From assembly GCA_017397655.1 (NCBI GenBank), contig JAFQIG010000082.1, positions 1 to 64,000 on the forward strand: a stretch of DNA of 64,000 bases, written 5' to 3'. Of the stretch, positions 8,551 to 18,186 are shown one piece after another. The translations under genes were made by a program, and so were the position numbers. Positions within the stretch are counted from its first letter, which is position 1. Each line of letters starts with the position of its first letter. The notes beneath the pieces are model-generated. The model did no database searches and was not told where the DNA came from. It saw nothing but the letters and a program-made list of their open reading frames with translations. This DNA comes from Clostridia bacterium. GTDB lineage: Bacteria; Bacillota; Clostridia; Oscillospirales; Acutalibacteraceae.

Positions 8551-9532
8551 GGTAGCTTTTGCAGGTTTTCGTCACGGACATATTTTTACGCTTTACAATT
8601 GGATCAAAGAGTCTGATAACGCGATGATTACAGGCGGTTTTGAACCTGATGCGGCCGCGAGAGAAGCGGCAGTTGAACGTGCAGGCGTTGATTTTGTTTA
8701 TGACACATATGAACAGCTTCTCTCTGACGACAGCGTTGATATCGTTGCAATAGGAGACTGCTACGGCAAGCGTGGTGCGGAGATTATCAAGGCACTCACG
8801 GCAGGTAAGCACGTTATTGCGGATAAACCGCTTTGTACCTCGCTTGAAGAACTTTATGAGATACGCCGTCTTGCAGAGGAAAAGAATCTCAAGGTCAGCG
8901 GAATGTATGATCTTCGTTGTACTTATTCGGTAAATAAGGCAAGAGAGATTGTGTCTCAGGGCTTGCTCGGCGAAGTACATAACGTAGGCTTTACAGGTCA
9001 GCACGCACTTGATTACGGCAAAAGACCTTCATGGTATTTTGAAGAAGGTATGCACGGCGGCACGATCAACGACATTGCCATTCACGGAATGGATCTTGTC
9101 AGAATGATTACGGGCAAAGAGCTTGTAAAGGTTCACGGAGCACGATGCTGGAACGCCTTTGCTAAGGAAGAAAAGCATTTTAAAGACAGTGCTCAGTTTA
9201 TAGTTGAAATGACGGGCGGAATGGGCGTGATGGCAGATGTATCGTACGCAAAGCCTGTTTGTTCATATCCCATTAACTCTATCTGGAGATTCTCTTTCTG
9301 GGGAGAGAAGGGTATGCTTGAATTCTCCATGAAGGATGATAAAGTGTTCCTCGCACTTGATAAAAGCGAGGAACCGCAGATCTTTGAAGGCACCTGTAAC
9401 GAGCCGAATCCGTTTGAGCAGTTCCTTCTTGATATAAACGGAACGCCGACTTCGCACGATACATACAGCGCACTTAAATCGGCAGAAGCAGTACTTACCA
9501 TTCAGAAGTTTGCCGATGAACACGGGGGTTAA
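8543..9532 (+). CDS. Gfo/Idh/MocA-family NAD(P)-dependent sugar oxidoreductase
   Basis: 329 residues. An N-terminal Rossmann fold (VAFAGFRHGHIF, then AIGD and the EKP-equivalent ADKPL near residue 95) is followed by the alpha/beta substrate domain typical of the Gfo/Idh/MocA family. These enzymes oxidise, reduce or epimerise sugars and inositols, or use NAD catalytically in glycosidases. The HDLD/HxxxD-type signature appears as INDIAIHGMDLVR (about 180-192). The ATG at 8543 is preferred over the GTG at 8534 because AAAGGTGA is correctly spaced. The substrate is unknown; context suggests an amino sugar or galactoside. Confidence 0.85.
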   Translation: MFKVAFAGFRHGHIFTLYNWIKESDNAMITGGFEPDAAAREAAVERAGVDFVYDTYEQLLSDDSVDIVAIGDCYGKRGAEIIKALTAGKHVIADKPLCTSLEELYEIRRLAEEKNLKVSGMYDLRCTYSVNKAREIVSQGLLGEVHNVGFTGQHALDYGKRPSWYFEEGMHGGTINDIAIHGMDLVRMITGKELVKVHGARCWNAFAKEEKHFKDSAQFIVEMTGGMGVMADVSYAKPVCSYPINSIWRFSFWGEKGMLEFSMKDDKVFLALDKSEEPQIFEGTCNEPNPFEQFLLDINGTPTSHDTYSALKSAEAVLTIQKFADEHGG

Positions 9533-9534
9533 TT

Positions 9535-10341
9535 ATGAAAAAATTTGAAAAGGTTCTGCTTGTCAGCGATTTTGACGGAACTCTCAACGATGATAACGGC
9601 GCTCCGCATCAGAGTGTTTATGAAGCAGTAAAGTACTTTTGCGATAACGGCGGACTGTTTACATTGTCATCGGGCAGAACATACCAGGCAATGAAGCATT
9701 ATGATACAGTCAGGCTTTTTAATGCACCTGCGCTTCTTTGTAACGGATCCGTGGCATACGATTTTGCAAAAAAAGAGTTTGCGTTTTTTGATGGAATCGA
9801 TAAGGATGCTGTTGACTTTATTCGTGATATACATAATAAATTTCCCGACGCATCTATCGAGATGTACGCACATGATGCTACATTTGCGATAAACCTGACA
9901 GAAAAGACAGAACGTCATTTTACAAGTCAGAGCATTCCTTTTAAAGCGATTGAGGATCCTTCCGATGCCGATGCTCCGTGGGGCAAGGTTATGATCGGAT
10001 GTACTCACGAAACAACGGCAGAAATCCAGAGGTACATAGCGGCTAATTATGCAGATCCCGTGTTTTTGCCGACAACGGGCAGCTTTATTGAGGTACTTAA
10101 AAAAGGTGTCAACAAGGGAACGGCACTTTTAAAGCTTGCCGATTGCTTGTCCGTACCTCACGACAGAGCATACTCCATAGGCGACGGTTACAATGATGTT
10201 GATATGCTTGTAGCGGCTAAGGCAGGCTTTGTTCCGTGTAACGGCTCTCAGGAAGCGTTACGGGTAGCTGATTATGTTGTCCGATCAAACAATGACGGAG
10301 CAGTCACACACGCTATAGAGATTTTGGATTCGATATATTGA
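9535..10341 (+). CDS. HAD-superfamily hydrolase, Cof type
   Basis: 268-residue phosphatase of the Cof (class IIB cap) subfamily. Motif I is SDFDGTLND (nucleophile Asp near residue 12), motif II SSGRT, and motif IV GDGYNDVDML, so catalytic residues are intact. Such proteins usually dephosphorylate sugar phosphates or nucleotide-like metabolites. It starts 2 nt after the preceding stop, within the salvage operon. The specific substrate cannot be read from sequence. Confidence 0.9.
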   Translation: MKKFEKVLLVSDFDGTLNDDNGAPHQSVYEAVKYFCDNGGLFTLSSGRTYQAMKHYDTVRLFNAPALLCNGSVAYDFAKKEFAFFDGIDKDAVDFIRDIHNKFPDASIEMYAHDATFAINLTEKTERHFTSQSIPFKAIEDPSDADAPWGKVMIGCTHETTAEIQRYIAANYADPVFLPTTGSFIEVLKKGVNKGTALLKLADCLSVPHDRAYSIGDGYNDVDMLVAAKAGFVPCNGSQEALRVADYVVRSNNDGAVTHAIEILDSIY

Positions 10342-10350
10342 GGTGTATAA

Positions 10351-11073
10351 ATGAAAAAAGAGCCTAAAAAACTTTTTGAAATGGTGCTTGTCAGACACGG
10401 CCAGTCGTTGGGCAATGCAGGGATAAACGAAAGCGGAACGTTAAGAGGCAGTGCTGATTCGCCGCTTTCTGAAAACGGCAGACTTCAGGCTCAGCTTCTC
10501 GGCAAAAGGTTTTCATCTTACCCGTTCGACTGTATAATATCAAGCGGACTTGTAAGAGCTGTTGAAACTGCATGTCTCGTGGCAAGTGCTCAGCCTGAAA
10601 ACGGTGCAAAGACGGTACATATCGATCCGCTTCTGACGGAATGCGGAACGGAAGAGGAATACGAGGGTTATTCTTTTTGTGAGCTGTCGGATATGTTCAA
10701 AGCGGTAAAACCTTTCATCGGAGTCAGCGAAGACGACTGTATGGTCATACCGAGCAAAACAGATGATGCGGAGTTTAACCGTTCAAGAGCTAAAGCATTT
10801 ATGAAAAAGCTGTATTCCGAATTCAGAAACGGTGAACGTATAATGGTTACGGCACACGGTGTTTTTAATACCGAACTGCTTCTGGAGCTTTTAGGGCTTG
10901 ATGCTGACAGACAGCTTCTTGACCCCGATTTCAGAAATACGAGTGTAACTCACTTTACTTTTTATGAAGAAGGAACAGGTCCGTACGGATTTGATATTTC
11001 TTTGACTTGTCTTAACAATATTGATCATCTGAGAGATGCATTTCCTCAGATGTTCTTTGAAAATAAAATCTGA
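10351..11073 (+). CDS. Histidine phosphatase (phosphoglycerate mutase-like) family protein
   Basis: 240 residues with the RHG signature LVRHGQSLGNAG near the N-terminus (phosphorylated His), an arginine in SGLVRAVETA, and the second histidine in TAHGVFNTE. All catalytic elements of the branch-1 histidine phosphatases are present. It follows the HAD gene with a 9-nt gap and lies 13 nt before the GH2 gene. Two unrelated phosphatases in one carbohydrate operon is notable; either may remove phosphate from a sugar-phosphate intermediate. Confidence 0.87.
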   Translation: MKKEPKKLFEMVLVRHGQSLGNAGINESGTLRGSADSPLSENGRLQAQLLGKRFSSYPFDCIISSGLVRAVETACLVASAQPENGAKTVHIDPLLTECGTEEEYEGYSFCELSDMFKAVKPFIGVSEDDCMVIPSKTDDAEFNRSRAKAFMKKLYSEFRNGERIMVTAHGVFNTELLLELLGLDADRQLLDPDFRNTSVTHFTFYEEGTGPYGFDISLTCLNNIDHLRDAFPQMFFENKI

Positions 11074-11086
11074 AAGGAAAATCACA

Positions 11087-14071
11087 ATGATATTACATCC
11101 TTATCACAAAGAGCTTGAATCGCTTCACATCGGAACAGAAGAACCGAGGTCATATTTTATACCTTACTCAAGCGTGCAGTCAGCGCTGACTCACGACAGA
11201 GAGAATTCGGACAGATTTATAAACCTTTGCGGCATCTGGGATGCAAGGTTTTATGACAGCTTTGAGGATCTGACGGACGAATTTCCTTTCGAGTCCCTTG
11301 ACAGACAGCTCAAGGTTCCTCAGACATGGCAGAATACATTGCAGGACGGTCTTGACAAGCCGATGTATTCTAACCTTCGTTATCCGTTCCCTCTTGATCC
11401 GCCTTATGTACCCCTCGATAATCCCTGTATGCATTACAGAAGAGAGGTAGAGCTCGATGCCTCATATCTCTCTGATAGGGTTTATATGAACTTTGAAGGC
11501 GTCAGCTCTTGTTTTTATCTTATTATCAACGGCGCTTTTGTCGGTTACAGCCAGGTCAGCCATTGCACGAGCGAGTTTGATGTTACTGCTTACCTTAAAG
11601 AGGGCAAGAATATAATCGATGCTCTCGTTGTCAAATGGTGCGACGGTACATATCTTGAGGATCAGGATTTCTTCCGCCTTTCGGGTATTTTCAGAGAGGT
11701 ATACCTTCTTAAAAGAGATAACGCGCACATTCGTGATATTTATGTCAGACAGAACGTATCTGCAGAGCTTGACAAGGTAAATATCACCATCGAATGTGAC
11801 GGCGATGCCGAATTTGAATACAAGCTTCTTGATGCCGACAACAAAGAGGTTCTTTCGGGAAGCGGCAAGGGAACGGCTGAAGATGTTCTTATTAATCCTG
11901 TTTTGTGGAACTGCGAAGTACCGACACTCTATACGCTGTTGGTTTGTGCAGGTGAAGAGATTATACCGCTTCAGATCGGATTTAAGCGTATGGAAATCCT
12001 TGATTCCGTCGTATACATCAACGGAGCAAAGGTCAAGCTTTACGGTGTAAACCGACACGATTCGCATCCTGTCAACGGTTATGCCGTTACTATGGAAGAT
12101 ATGATGCAGGATCTGAGAATTATGAAGCAATGCTCATGTAACTGTATCAGAACATCACACTATCCCAATGATCCGAGATTTATGGAGCTTTGTGACAAGT
12201 ACGGATTAATGGTTGTTGATGAAGCTGATCTTGAAACTCACGGTATGGGATTTGATGATACGCCGTCGTGGGACTGGATGCGCTGGTCATACACATCGTC
12301 AGAGCCTGAATGGAAAGAATCTTATGTAGACAGAGCAAAGAGACTTTTTGAAAGAGACAAAAACCATGTTTGTGTTGTTATGTGGTCACTCGGCAACGAA
12401 AGCGGATGCGGTGTCAACCACAGAGCAATGAGAGAATATATCAAGTCAAGAGATACGGGAGCTATTGTTCATTATGAAAATGCTCATCTTGAGTTCAAAG
12501 CAGTTCCCGAAGGCGAAAATTTTGCTGATATTTCCGATGTCGAAAGTCGTATGTATGCGTCGCTTGAATATGCAGAAGATTATGTAAAGAATAATCCTAA
12601 AAAGCCTTTCTATTACTGTGAATATGTTTGTTCGCTCACAACAGGCGATATTCATGCTCATATTGATCTTATTGATAAATATGACGAGCTTTTTGGTGCT
12701 TGTGTATGGGAATTCTGTGACCATGCGGTAGAAATTACAAAGCCCGACGGAACAAAAGGCTATCGTTACGGCGGTGATTTCGGCGAATTCCCCAATGACA
12801 GTACCTGTTGTATTGACGGTATGGTTTTCCCTGACAGAACACCGAGACCCGGTATGTATGATATGAAACAGGCTTACTGTCCCATCAGCGCAAGACTTGT
12901 TGAAAACGGAAAAGTTGCTGTACTTAACAGACGCTTCTACACGGATGCTTCTGATACTTATATGACATGGAAGGTAGAGTGTGAGGGCAAGGTGCTGTTA
13001 GAGGGCATACTTGATTCATACAGCATCGAGCCGAGAAGCGAAAAAGAGTTTACTCTTTATGATGCTTTTGAACTTCCCGAGGGAGAGTGTTTCCTCACAA
13101 TGTTCGTAAAGAATGCGGTTGAAAACGAATGTGTTGATAAGGATTTTGAATTCGGTTTCTGCCAGATGCTCCTTAAGGAAGGCAAGAAAACTCTCAGAGA
13201 AAACTGCGGCAAAGCTCCCGAGGTCAACGACAAGGGTAGATTTATTGATATCAGAACCGATAACATTACATACATTTTTGATGCGGTTTACGGCAGAGTC
13301 CACGATATCGTGATTGCCGGAGAATCTGTTCTTGCTGAACCGTCAGGTATTGAAATCTGGAAGGCTCATCCGTGGAATCAGAACGACGACCGCGATTACC
13401 GCCGTGATATCGGAATGCACTGCGCGACACAGAATGTATTCAATGTAAGAAAGACTTTAGGTGACGATTCTTATACGGTCGAATGTGATTTCTCACTCGG
13501 CGGACCGTCAGTTCCTGTTTATTTCAGAGGAATTATTGCATTTACATTCTTCGGAAACGGTGAAATGACCGTTGGAATAAAAGGTGAGAAGAGAGATAAG
13601 ATGCCGAAATTTGCGCGCTTCGGATACAGATTTGTGATGAAACCTGAGTTTGAGAAGATGTCCTTCTACGGATACGGACCGCACGAATCTTATGCAGAAC
13701 GTTTCAGAGCGTGCTATATCGGCAGGTTTGATAAGGATGTTTCCGACAACTTTGTTCCTTATATCAGACCTATCGAAAACTCAGCTCATTACGGAACAAG
13801 AGTCGGTGTTGTAGCGAACGGAGACGGTATCGGACTTGAATTTACTCCGGAAAGCGGACCTTCTTTCAGCTTTAATGCGACACATTATCCGCCTTTGCTT
13901 CTTGAAAAGACTCTTCATAATGATGAACTTGTACCCGAAAAGGATACTTACATTTATCTTGATTGCGGAGCAACCTGCGGCAGCTGTGATAATATGAAGA
14001 CATTGAAACCCGGTGCCGAATGGGATGATTCCAAGATCAACTTTGTGATTTGCGTAAAGCCGATAAAATGA
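11087..14071 (+). CDS. Glycoside hydrolase family 2, beta-galactosidase-like
   Basis: 994-residue GH2 enzyme with the LacZ five-domain layout: N-terminal jelly roll (to about 215), Ig-like domain, TIM barrel (about 330-610), further beta domain and a C-terminal galactose-mutarotase-like small-chain domain (about 730-990). Acid/base E438 is in WSLGNESG. The nucleophile should be E512 in YYCEY; there the usual CEYAHAMGNS reads CEYVCSLTTG, a substantial change next to the active site. No signal peptide, so the substrate must be imported. The ATG at 11087 has AAAGGA 7 nt upstream; an in-frame extension to 11036 overlaps the preceding gene and lacks a ribosome site. Substrate may not be lactose. 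Confidence 0.9.
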   Translation: MILHPYHKELESLHIGTEEPRSYFIPYSSVQSALTHDRENSDRFINLCGIWDARFYDSFEDLTDEFPFESLDRQLKVPQTWQNTLQDGLDKPMYSNLRYPFPLDPPYVPLDNPCMHYRREVELDASYLSDRVYMNFEGVSSCFYLIINGAFVGYSQVSHCTSEFDVTAYLKEGKNIIDALVVKWCDGTYLEDQDFFRLSGIFREVYLLKRDNAHIRDIYVRQNVSAELDKVNITIECDGDAEFEYKLLDADNKEVLSGSGKGTAEDVLINPVLWNCEVPTLYTLLVCAGEEIIPLQIGFKRMEILDSVVYINGAKVKLYGVNRHDSHPVNGYAVTMEDMMQDLRIMKQCSCNCIRTSHYPNDPRFMELCDKYGLMVVDEADLETHGMGFDDTPSWDWMRWSYTSSEPEWKESYVDRAKRLFERDKNHVCVVMWSLGNESGCGVNHRAMREYIKSRDTGAIVHYENAHLEFKAVPEGENFADISDVESRMYASLEYAEDYVKNNPKKPFYYCEYVCSLTTGDIHAHIDLIDKYDELFGACVWEFCDHAVEITKPDGTKGYRYGGDFGEFPNDSTCCIDGMVFPDRTPRPGMYDMKQAYCPISARLVENGKVAVLNRRFYTDASDTYMTWKVECEGKVLLEGILDSYSIEPRSEKEFTLYDAFELPEGECFLTMFVKNAVENECVDKDFEFGFCQMLLKEGKKTLRENCGKAPEVNDKGRFIDIRTDNITYIFDAVYGRVHDIVIAGESVLAEPSGIEIWKAHPWNQNDDRDYRRDIGMHCATQNVFNVRKTLGDDSYTVECDFSLGGPSVPVYFRGIIAFTFFGNGEMTVGIKGEKRDKMPKFARFGYRFVMKPEFEKMSFYGYGPHESYAERFRACYIGRFDKDVSDNFVPYIRPIENSAHYGTRVGVVANGDGIGLEFTPESGPSFSFNATHYPPLLLEKTLHNDELVPEKDTYIYLDCGATCGSCDNMKTLKPGAEWDDSKINFVICVKPIK

Positions 14072-14084
14072 TGAGGTGAATGAA

Positions 14085-15047
14085 ATGGCGGAAAAAAGAT
14101 ACCTTCTCGGTATTGACGGCGGAGGAAGCAAGACAACTGCGGTTGTGTTTGACGAATCGGGCAGATTTATAGCATCAGCTGTCGGTGAGAGTATCAACTA
14201 TTATTCAAATCCTCTTGAGGTAACTCGCAACAATCTCTCGCTTATACTTAAGGAGATTGAGGATAAGTGCGGAGTAAAATGCTATGCTTCAGCCTTTATC
14301 GGAATGTCTGCACTTAATGACAGAGCAAGTGAACGCGAGCTGAAGGCTTTTGCCGATGGTGTCATAAATGCGGATAAGACGGAAATGGACAGCGATCTTT
14401 TTGTAGCGCTTGAGTCAATGAATACAGAGGGCTTGTGTGCCGTGGGCATCTGCGGCACAGGCTCAATGGCTGTTGCAAGAAATAAAGACGGCAAAATAGT
14501 TCACAAGGGCGGATTCGGATACATTCTCGGTGATGAGGGCAGCGGATACGAGATATCTCTTAATGCTGTCAAATCTGCAGTCAGAGCAGCAGAAGGGTGC
14601 GAAGCACCGACACTCCTGACGGAAAAAGCTCTTTCATTCTTTAATGTTCGGGATGTATATGAGCTTATTGATATATTCTATGATCCGCCTATTGAAAGAC
14701 AAAGAATTGCCGCTTTTATGCCGTGCGTCAGAGAATGCGCCGAAGGCGGTGATGCTACAGCGATCCGTCACATCAATAATTCCGCCGATGCTTTTTCTGA
14801 TACAATGATTGCTCTTTTAAAAGAGACAGGCGACAGTGTTTCTGTCGGACTTTGGGGCGGTGTTTTCTGCTATTGTGAAATGTTCAGAAATCGCTTTATC
14901 GGCAATCTCAAAAAACAAGGTTACTGCGATGTTTCGCTTTTGCAGTTTCCTCCGGAGATCGGAGCAATTTTTGCTGCTTGTAAAGATTGCGGTATAGAGG
15001 TTACCGAAGAATTTAAAAACAACGTTAAGGCAACTTATCTTAATTGA
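14085..15047 (+). CDS. BadF/BadG-type ATPase, probable N-acetylglucosamine kinase
   Basis: 320-residue sugar kinase of the ASKHA fold. The phosphate 1 loop is GIDGGGSKTTAVV at about residue 8, the second phosphate loop CGTGSMA near 125, and GFGYILGDEGSGYEI follows; these match the N-acetylglucosamine kinase branch of the BadF/BadG/BcrA/BcrD family. It presumably phosphorylates GlcNAc released by the GH84 product encoded next. The ATG at 14085 is preceded by AGGTGA at a good distance; the ATG-like start at 14076 is not. Lies 13 nt after the GH2 gene. Confidence 0.87.
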   Translation: MAEKRYLLGIDGGGSKTTAVVFDESGRFIASAVGESINYYSNPLEVTRNNLSLILKEIEDKCGVKCYASAFIGMSALNDRASERELKAFADGVINADKTEMDSDLFVALESMNTEGLCAVGICGTGSMAVARNKDGKIVHKGGFGYILGDEGSGYEISLNAVKSAVRAAEGCEAPTLLTEKALSFFNVRDVYELIDIFYDPPIERQRIAAFMPCVRECAEGGDATAIRHINNSADAFSDTMIALLKETGDSVSVGLWGGVFCYCEMFRNRFIGNLKKQGYCDVSLLQFPPEIGAIFAACKDCGIEVTEEFKNNVKATYLN

Positions 15048-15068
15048 CGAAAGGATACATAATTTATT

Positions 15069-16751
15069 ATGAAGTTTTCTGTTTGTCAAAGTGAAAAGAA
15101 TCTGTGTAAAGTTACTGCACTTTACAGCTGTTCTGTCTCCGTCAGCGGTGACAGTAAAGGCTTTATCGAAAAGCATTTTATTAGTAACGGAATAGAATGT
15201 TCCGATAGTGCAGTTATAAAGGTATCTGCGATTTTTGATGACAGTCGTCAGATGACATACGTTGAAGAAAGCAGAAACCTTACGGATGAAAAATATATTA
15301 TAAATACCGTTGAGAGTGACGGTTATGTCAATATCGTTATAACCTACAGCGGCAAGCGCGCGCTTTACTACGCTGTCTGCGATATTGCAAGACGTATAAA
15401 AAACAAGGTTCTTGAAGCAGGCGAAACGGTTGATTATCCGCTTTTTGCTACAAGAGGTTATATCGAGGGCTTTTACGGCACTCCGTGGAACTTCCTGCAG
15501 CGTGTGGAAATGCTCAAGCTGATGACTGCTCACAGAATGAACACTTACTTTTATGCGCCAAAGGATGATATCTATCACCGTGAAAGATGGAGCGAGCTTT
15601 ATCCGGAAAAAGAGCTTTGCGGACTTCGCACGCTTGTCGAAGCGGCAGAGGAATATTTTGCCGACTTCTGGTTCTGCATTGCACCGGGTCTTGATATGTG
15701 CTACAGCGATGAAGAACAATTTGAAAAGCTTGTCTGTAAGTGTAAACAGCTTTACGGAATAGGTGTCAGAAAGTTCGGTCTTTTGCTTGACGATATTCCC
15801 GAACAACTTACTTTTGATGCCGATAAACAGCGCTTTTCCGAAGCGGTAAATGCTCATGCTTTTGTTACCAACAAGCTTTATGACGCACTTAAAGCAATTG
15901 ACGGAAAAATCGAAATGGCAATGTGTCCGTTGCAGTATCACGGCAGGGGAGACGAGTACTATATTTCACGAATCGGCAGAAGCATCGAGCCGTCAATCAA
16001 GATATTCTGGACAGGTCACAATATCTGCTCACAGGAGCTGACAGCGCCTGAGGCGGCACGATTTATCGAGCACACATATCATAAGCCGCTTTATTGGGAT
16101 AACTTCCCCGTAAATGATGCCGAAATGTTCAACGAAATGCATATCGGCTATATTATGGGCAGAGACCCCGAGCTCTACCGCTACTCTTCGGGACTCATTT
16201 CCAACTGTATGGAGTTCTTTGAGTGTTCAAAGATACCTCTTTTGACAGTTGCCGATTATCTGTGGAATCCTGTGTGCTATGACTGTGACAAGTCCTGGAA
16301 GTATGCGCTCAAAACGGTTGTAGGTGAGGATTGGGAAGCCTTCTCATACTTTGCCGAGCATCTTACCGTTTCGTGTCTGAAGTCCGATGTATCGCCGATG
16401 ATGGTTGGTGCGGTCGTTTCTGCACGAACACACATTATGACAGGCAATCTTCTGCAGGCGGCAGTAACACTCGGAGAGTACGTTGATAAGGTTGAGGAGT
16501 GCTGTGAGCTTATCAAAAAGCATAAAGGTGAAAAGCTTTACACAGAGCTTGAACGCTGGTCAGATAAATTCCTGATTTTCGGTGAGATTATGAGTCTTTG
16601 CAGAGAACTGATAACATCAGACGATACATCCGTTAAGGATACTATAGAAGAAAAGCTTTATCAGTTTATACGACTTCCCGAAACCATGACGGACTTCTGC
16701 TTCAGAGAGACCGTTGAATATTTATTAAGTTTAACAAAAGAGGTGCAATAA
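15069..16751 (+). CDS. GH84 beta-N-acetylglucosaminidase (O-GlcNAcase/NagJ type)
   Basis: 560-residue GH84 family enzyme that removes terminal beta-linked N-acetylglucosamine by substrate-assisted catalysis. Residues 1-125 form the GH20b-like N-terminal domain. The catalytic barrel starts at RGYIEGFYGTPW (about 133) and the catalytic pair is D241-D242 in LLLDDIPE. A helical C-terminal part follows. There is no signal peptide, so it acts inside the cell on imported material. Unlike clostridial secreted NagH/NagJ, it lacks carbohydrate-binding or FIVAR modules. It lies between the kinase and the nucleotidyltransferase, 21 nt and 2 nt away. Confidence 0.9.
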   Translation: MKFSVCQSEKNLCKVTALYSCSVSVSGDSKGFIEKHFISNGIECSDSAVIKVSAIFDDSRQMTYVEESRNLTDEKYIINTVESDGYVNIVITYSGKRALYYAVCDIARRIKNKVLEAGETVDYPLFATRGYIEGFYGTPWNFLQRVEMLKLMTAHRMNTYFYAPKDDIYHRERWSELYPEKELCGLRTLVEAAEEYFADFWFCIAPGLDMCYSDEEQFEKLVCKCKQLYGIGVRKFGLLLDDIPEQLTFDADKQRFSEAVNAHAFVTNKLYDALKAIDGKIEMAMCPLQYHGRGDEYYISRIGRSIEPSIKIFWTGHNICSQELTAPEAARFIEHTYHKPLYWDNFPVNDAEMFNEMHIGYIMGRDPELYRYSSGLISNCMEFFECSKIPLLTVADYLWNPVCYDCDKSWKYALKTVVGEDWEAFSYFAEHLTVSCLKSDVSPMMVGAVVSARTHIMTGNLLQAAVTLGEYVDKVEECCELIKKHKGEKLYTELERWSDKFLIFGEIMSLCRELITSDDTSVKDTIEEKLYQFIRLPETMTDFCFRETVEYLLSLTKEVQ

Positions 16752-16753
16752 AA

Positions 16754-18121
16754 ATGAAAAACGCAGTAATTCTTTGCGCAGGTGCAGGAACAAAATTCTG
16801 GCCCTATGCCGAAATCAGATGCAAGGCGATGATGCCTGTATCCAACAAGCCTATTGTTGCATATTCCGTTGATGCTTTGACTGAGCTCGGTTTTGACAAC
16901 ATCGTTATTGTCGGCAGCAAGTTTATTGAAGAAATCCATTCATATTTCAGAGATTATAAGAACGTTACCGTTATCTGTGACGATAAACCGAAGGGAACGG
17001 CTTATTCGCTCTTAAAAGCTAAGGATTATATAGATGGTGACTTCCTTTGCCTTTACGGTGATACAATTATTGATATTGAAGATCTCAGAGCACTTGCAGA
17101 AACTTATGAAAGTGAAAAGAAAGCGGTTGCTTTGATTGCAGAGATTACACGCAGACTCGGTGATTATATCGGATGCAAGCTTAAGGGTGATATGATTGAT
17201 TCCATCTGGGGTCATTCAAGAGACGAAAGTACGCATCATTTTGGCGGATTTGCTTTTTCTTCTGACATTTTTGATGTACTCGCATATAATTCCTGCAGAT
17301 TCGTTTCTGCTGATGTCGGTATGATGATTCCTGTTGAAGGATATCTTGAAAGCACCCTTGCAGATGAACTCAGAAGAGGCAATATGCAGATTGTTGCACT
17401 CATGGCAAAAGAGACCTTCTATGATATTGACAGACCGTGGGATGCACTTCGTGCCAACAGCGCAATGAACGTCAAAAAGTGTTCGGCACTTACTTGCAAC
17501 GAGCTTGCGGAAGGCGCACACATTGACGAATCTGCGACTATCAGCGGTTACGTTAAACTCGGTAAAAATTCTGTCATCGGCAAGAACGTCATTATTATGG
17601 GTAATGTTATCGTTGGTGATAATACTAAGATTCTCAACGGCGCATTGGTCAGTGGTGATGTTGTAATCGGTAATGACTGCAGCATCAGAAATGCTTGCTT
17701 TATCGAGGGCGGATCAACTGTCGGTAACGAATGTATTGTCAGCCACGCAGCAGAGCTTGATGGTATGATTCTTAACAGAGTTTATCTGTATCACTATATG
17801 GAATGGTTTGGCATTATCGGTGAGAATACAGACCTCGGTGCTGCTACCGTATGCGGAAGCCTTCGCTTTGATGATTCCATCACACTCCAGAATGTCAAGG
17901 GCAGACGAGAGTTCCATGACGGATACGGCGATGCTGTTTTCCTTGGTGACTACTGCAGAACAGGTGTCAATGCTATCTTTATGCCGGGTACAAAGGTCGG
18001 TGTTTACAGCATTGTCGGTGCAGGTGTCCTTCTCAATAAGGATGTTCCCAACAATACAATTATATATAATGAACAGAATCTCAAAGAGAAATCTTGGGGT
18101 ACAAATAAGTACGGTTGGTAA
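16754..18121 (+). CDS. GlmU-like sugar-1-phosphate nucleotidyltransferase with left-handed beta-helix
   Basis: 455 residues: an N-terminal nucleotidyltransferase domain (about 1-230) and a C-terminal hexapeptide-repeat left-handed beta-helix (about 245-440). The signature loop is LCAGAGTKFWPY, with KAMMPVSNKPI following; the usual GTRL and KPLLPV are altered, and the GTR arginine is a lysine. A YGDTIIDI metal-binding Asp is visible. It would activate a sugar-1-phosphate (for example GlcNAc-1-P with UTP), and the helix could carry acetyltransferase activity. It is the last gene of the operon, followed by an A/T-rich terminator. Most likely makes a nucleotide sugar from the salvaged hexosamine (inference). 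Confidence 0.82.
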   Translation: MKNAVILCAGAGTKFWPYAEIRCKAMMPVSNKPIVAYSVDALTELGFDNIVIVGSKFIEEIHSYFRDYKNVTVICDDKPKGTAYSLLKAKDYIDGDFLCLYGDTIIDIEDLRALAETYESEKKAVALIAEITRRLGDYIGCKLKGDMIDSIWGHSRDESTHHFGGFAFSSDIFDVLAYNSCRFVSADVGMMIPVEGYLESTLADELRRGNMQIVALMAKETFYDIDRPWDALRANSAMNVKKCSALTCNELAEGAHIDESATISGYVKLGKNSVIGKNVIIMGNVIVGDNTKILNGALVSGDVVIGNDCSIRNACFIEGGSTVGNECIVSHAAELDGMILNRVYLYHYMEWFGIIGENTDLGAATVCGSLRFDDSITLQNVKGRREFHDGYGDAVFLGDYCRTGVNAIFMPGTKVGVYSIVGAGVLLNKDVPNNTIIYNEQNLKEKSWGTNKYGW

Positions 18122-18144
18122 AAAAGTTTCACAAACTTTTTTTG
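18121..18144 (+). terminator. Terminator of the salvage operon
   Basis: AAAAGTTT (18123-18130), loop CAC, AAACTTTTTTT. An A/T-rich stem immediately after the stop and continuing into a run of seven T. Reasonable intrinsic terminator. Confidence 0.7.
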
Positions 18145-18186
18145 AGTTATCAACAGTCTAATTTCTCTGTCGGAAACAATATTGAT

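Noticed and set aside
14817-15941. A 374-codon open frame on the minus strand
   Set aside because: It overlaps the kinase and GH84 genes, both with clear motifs on the plus strand. Its product is a low-complexity, Phe/Ile/Lys/Asn-rich chain with no domain, as expected from codon bias on the opposite strand.
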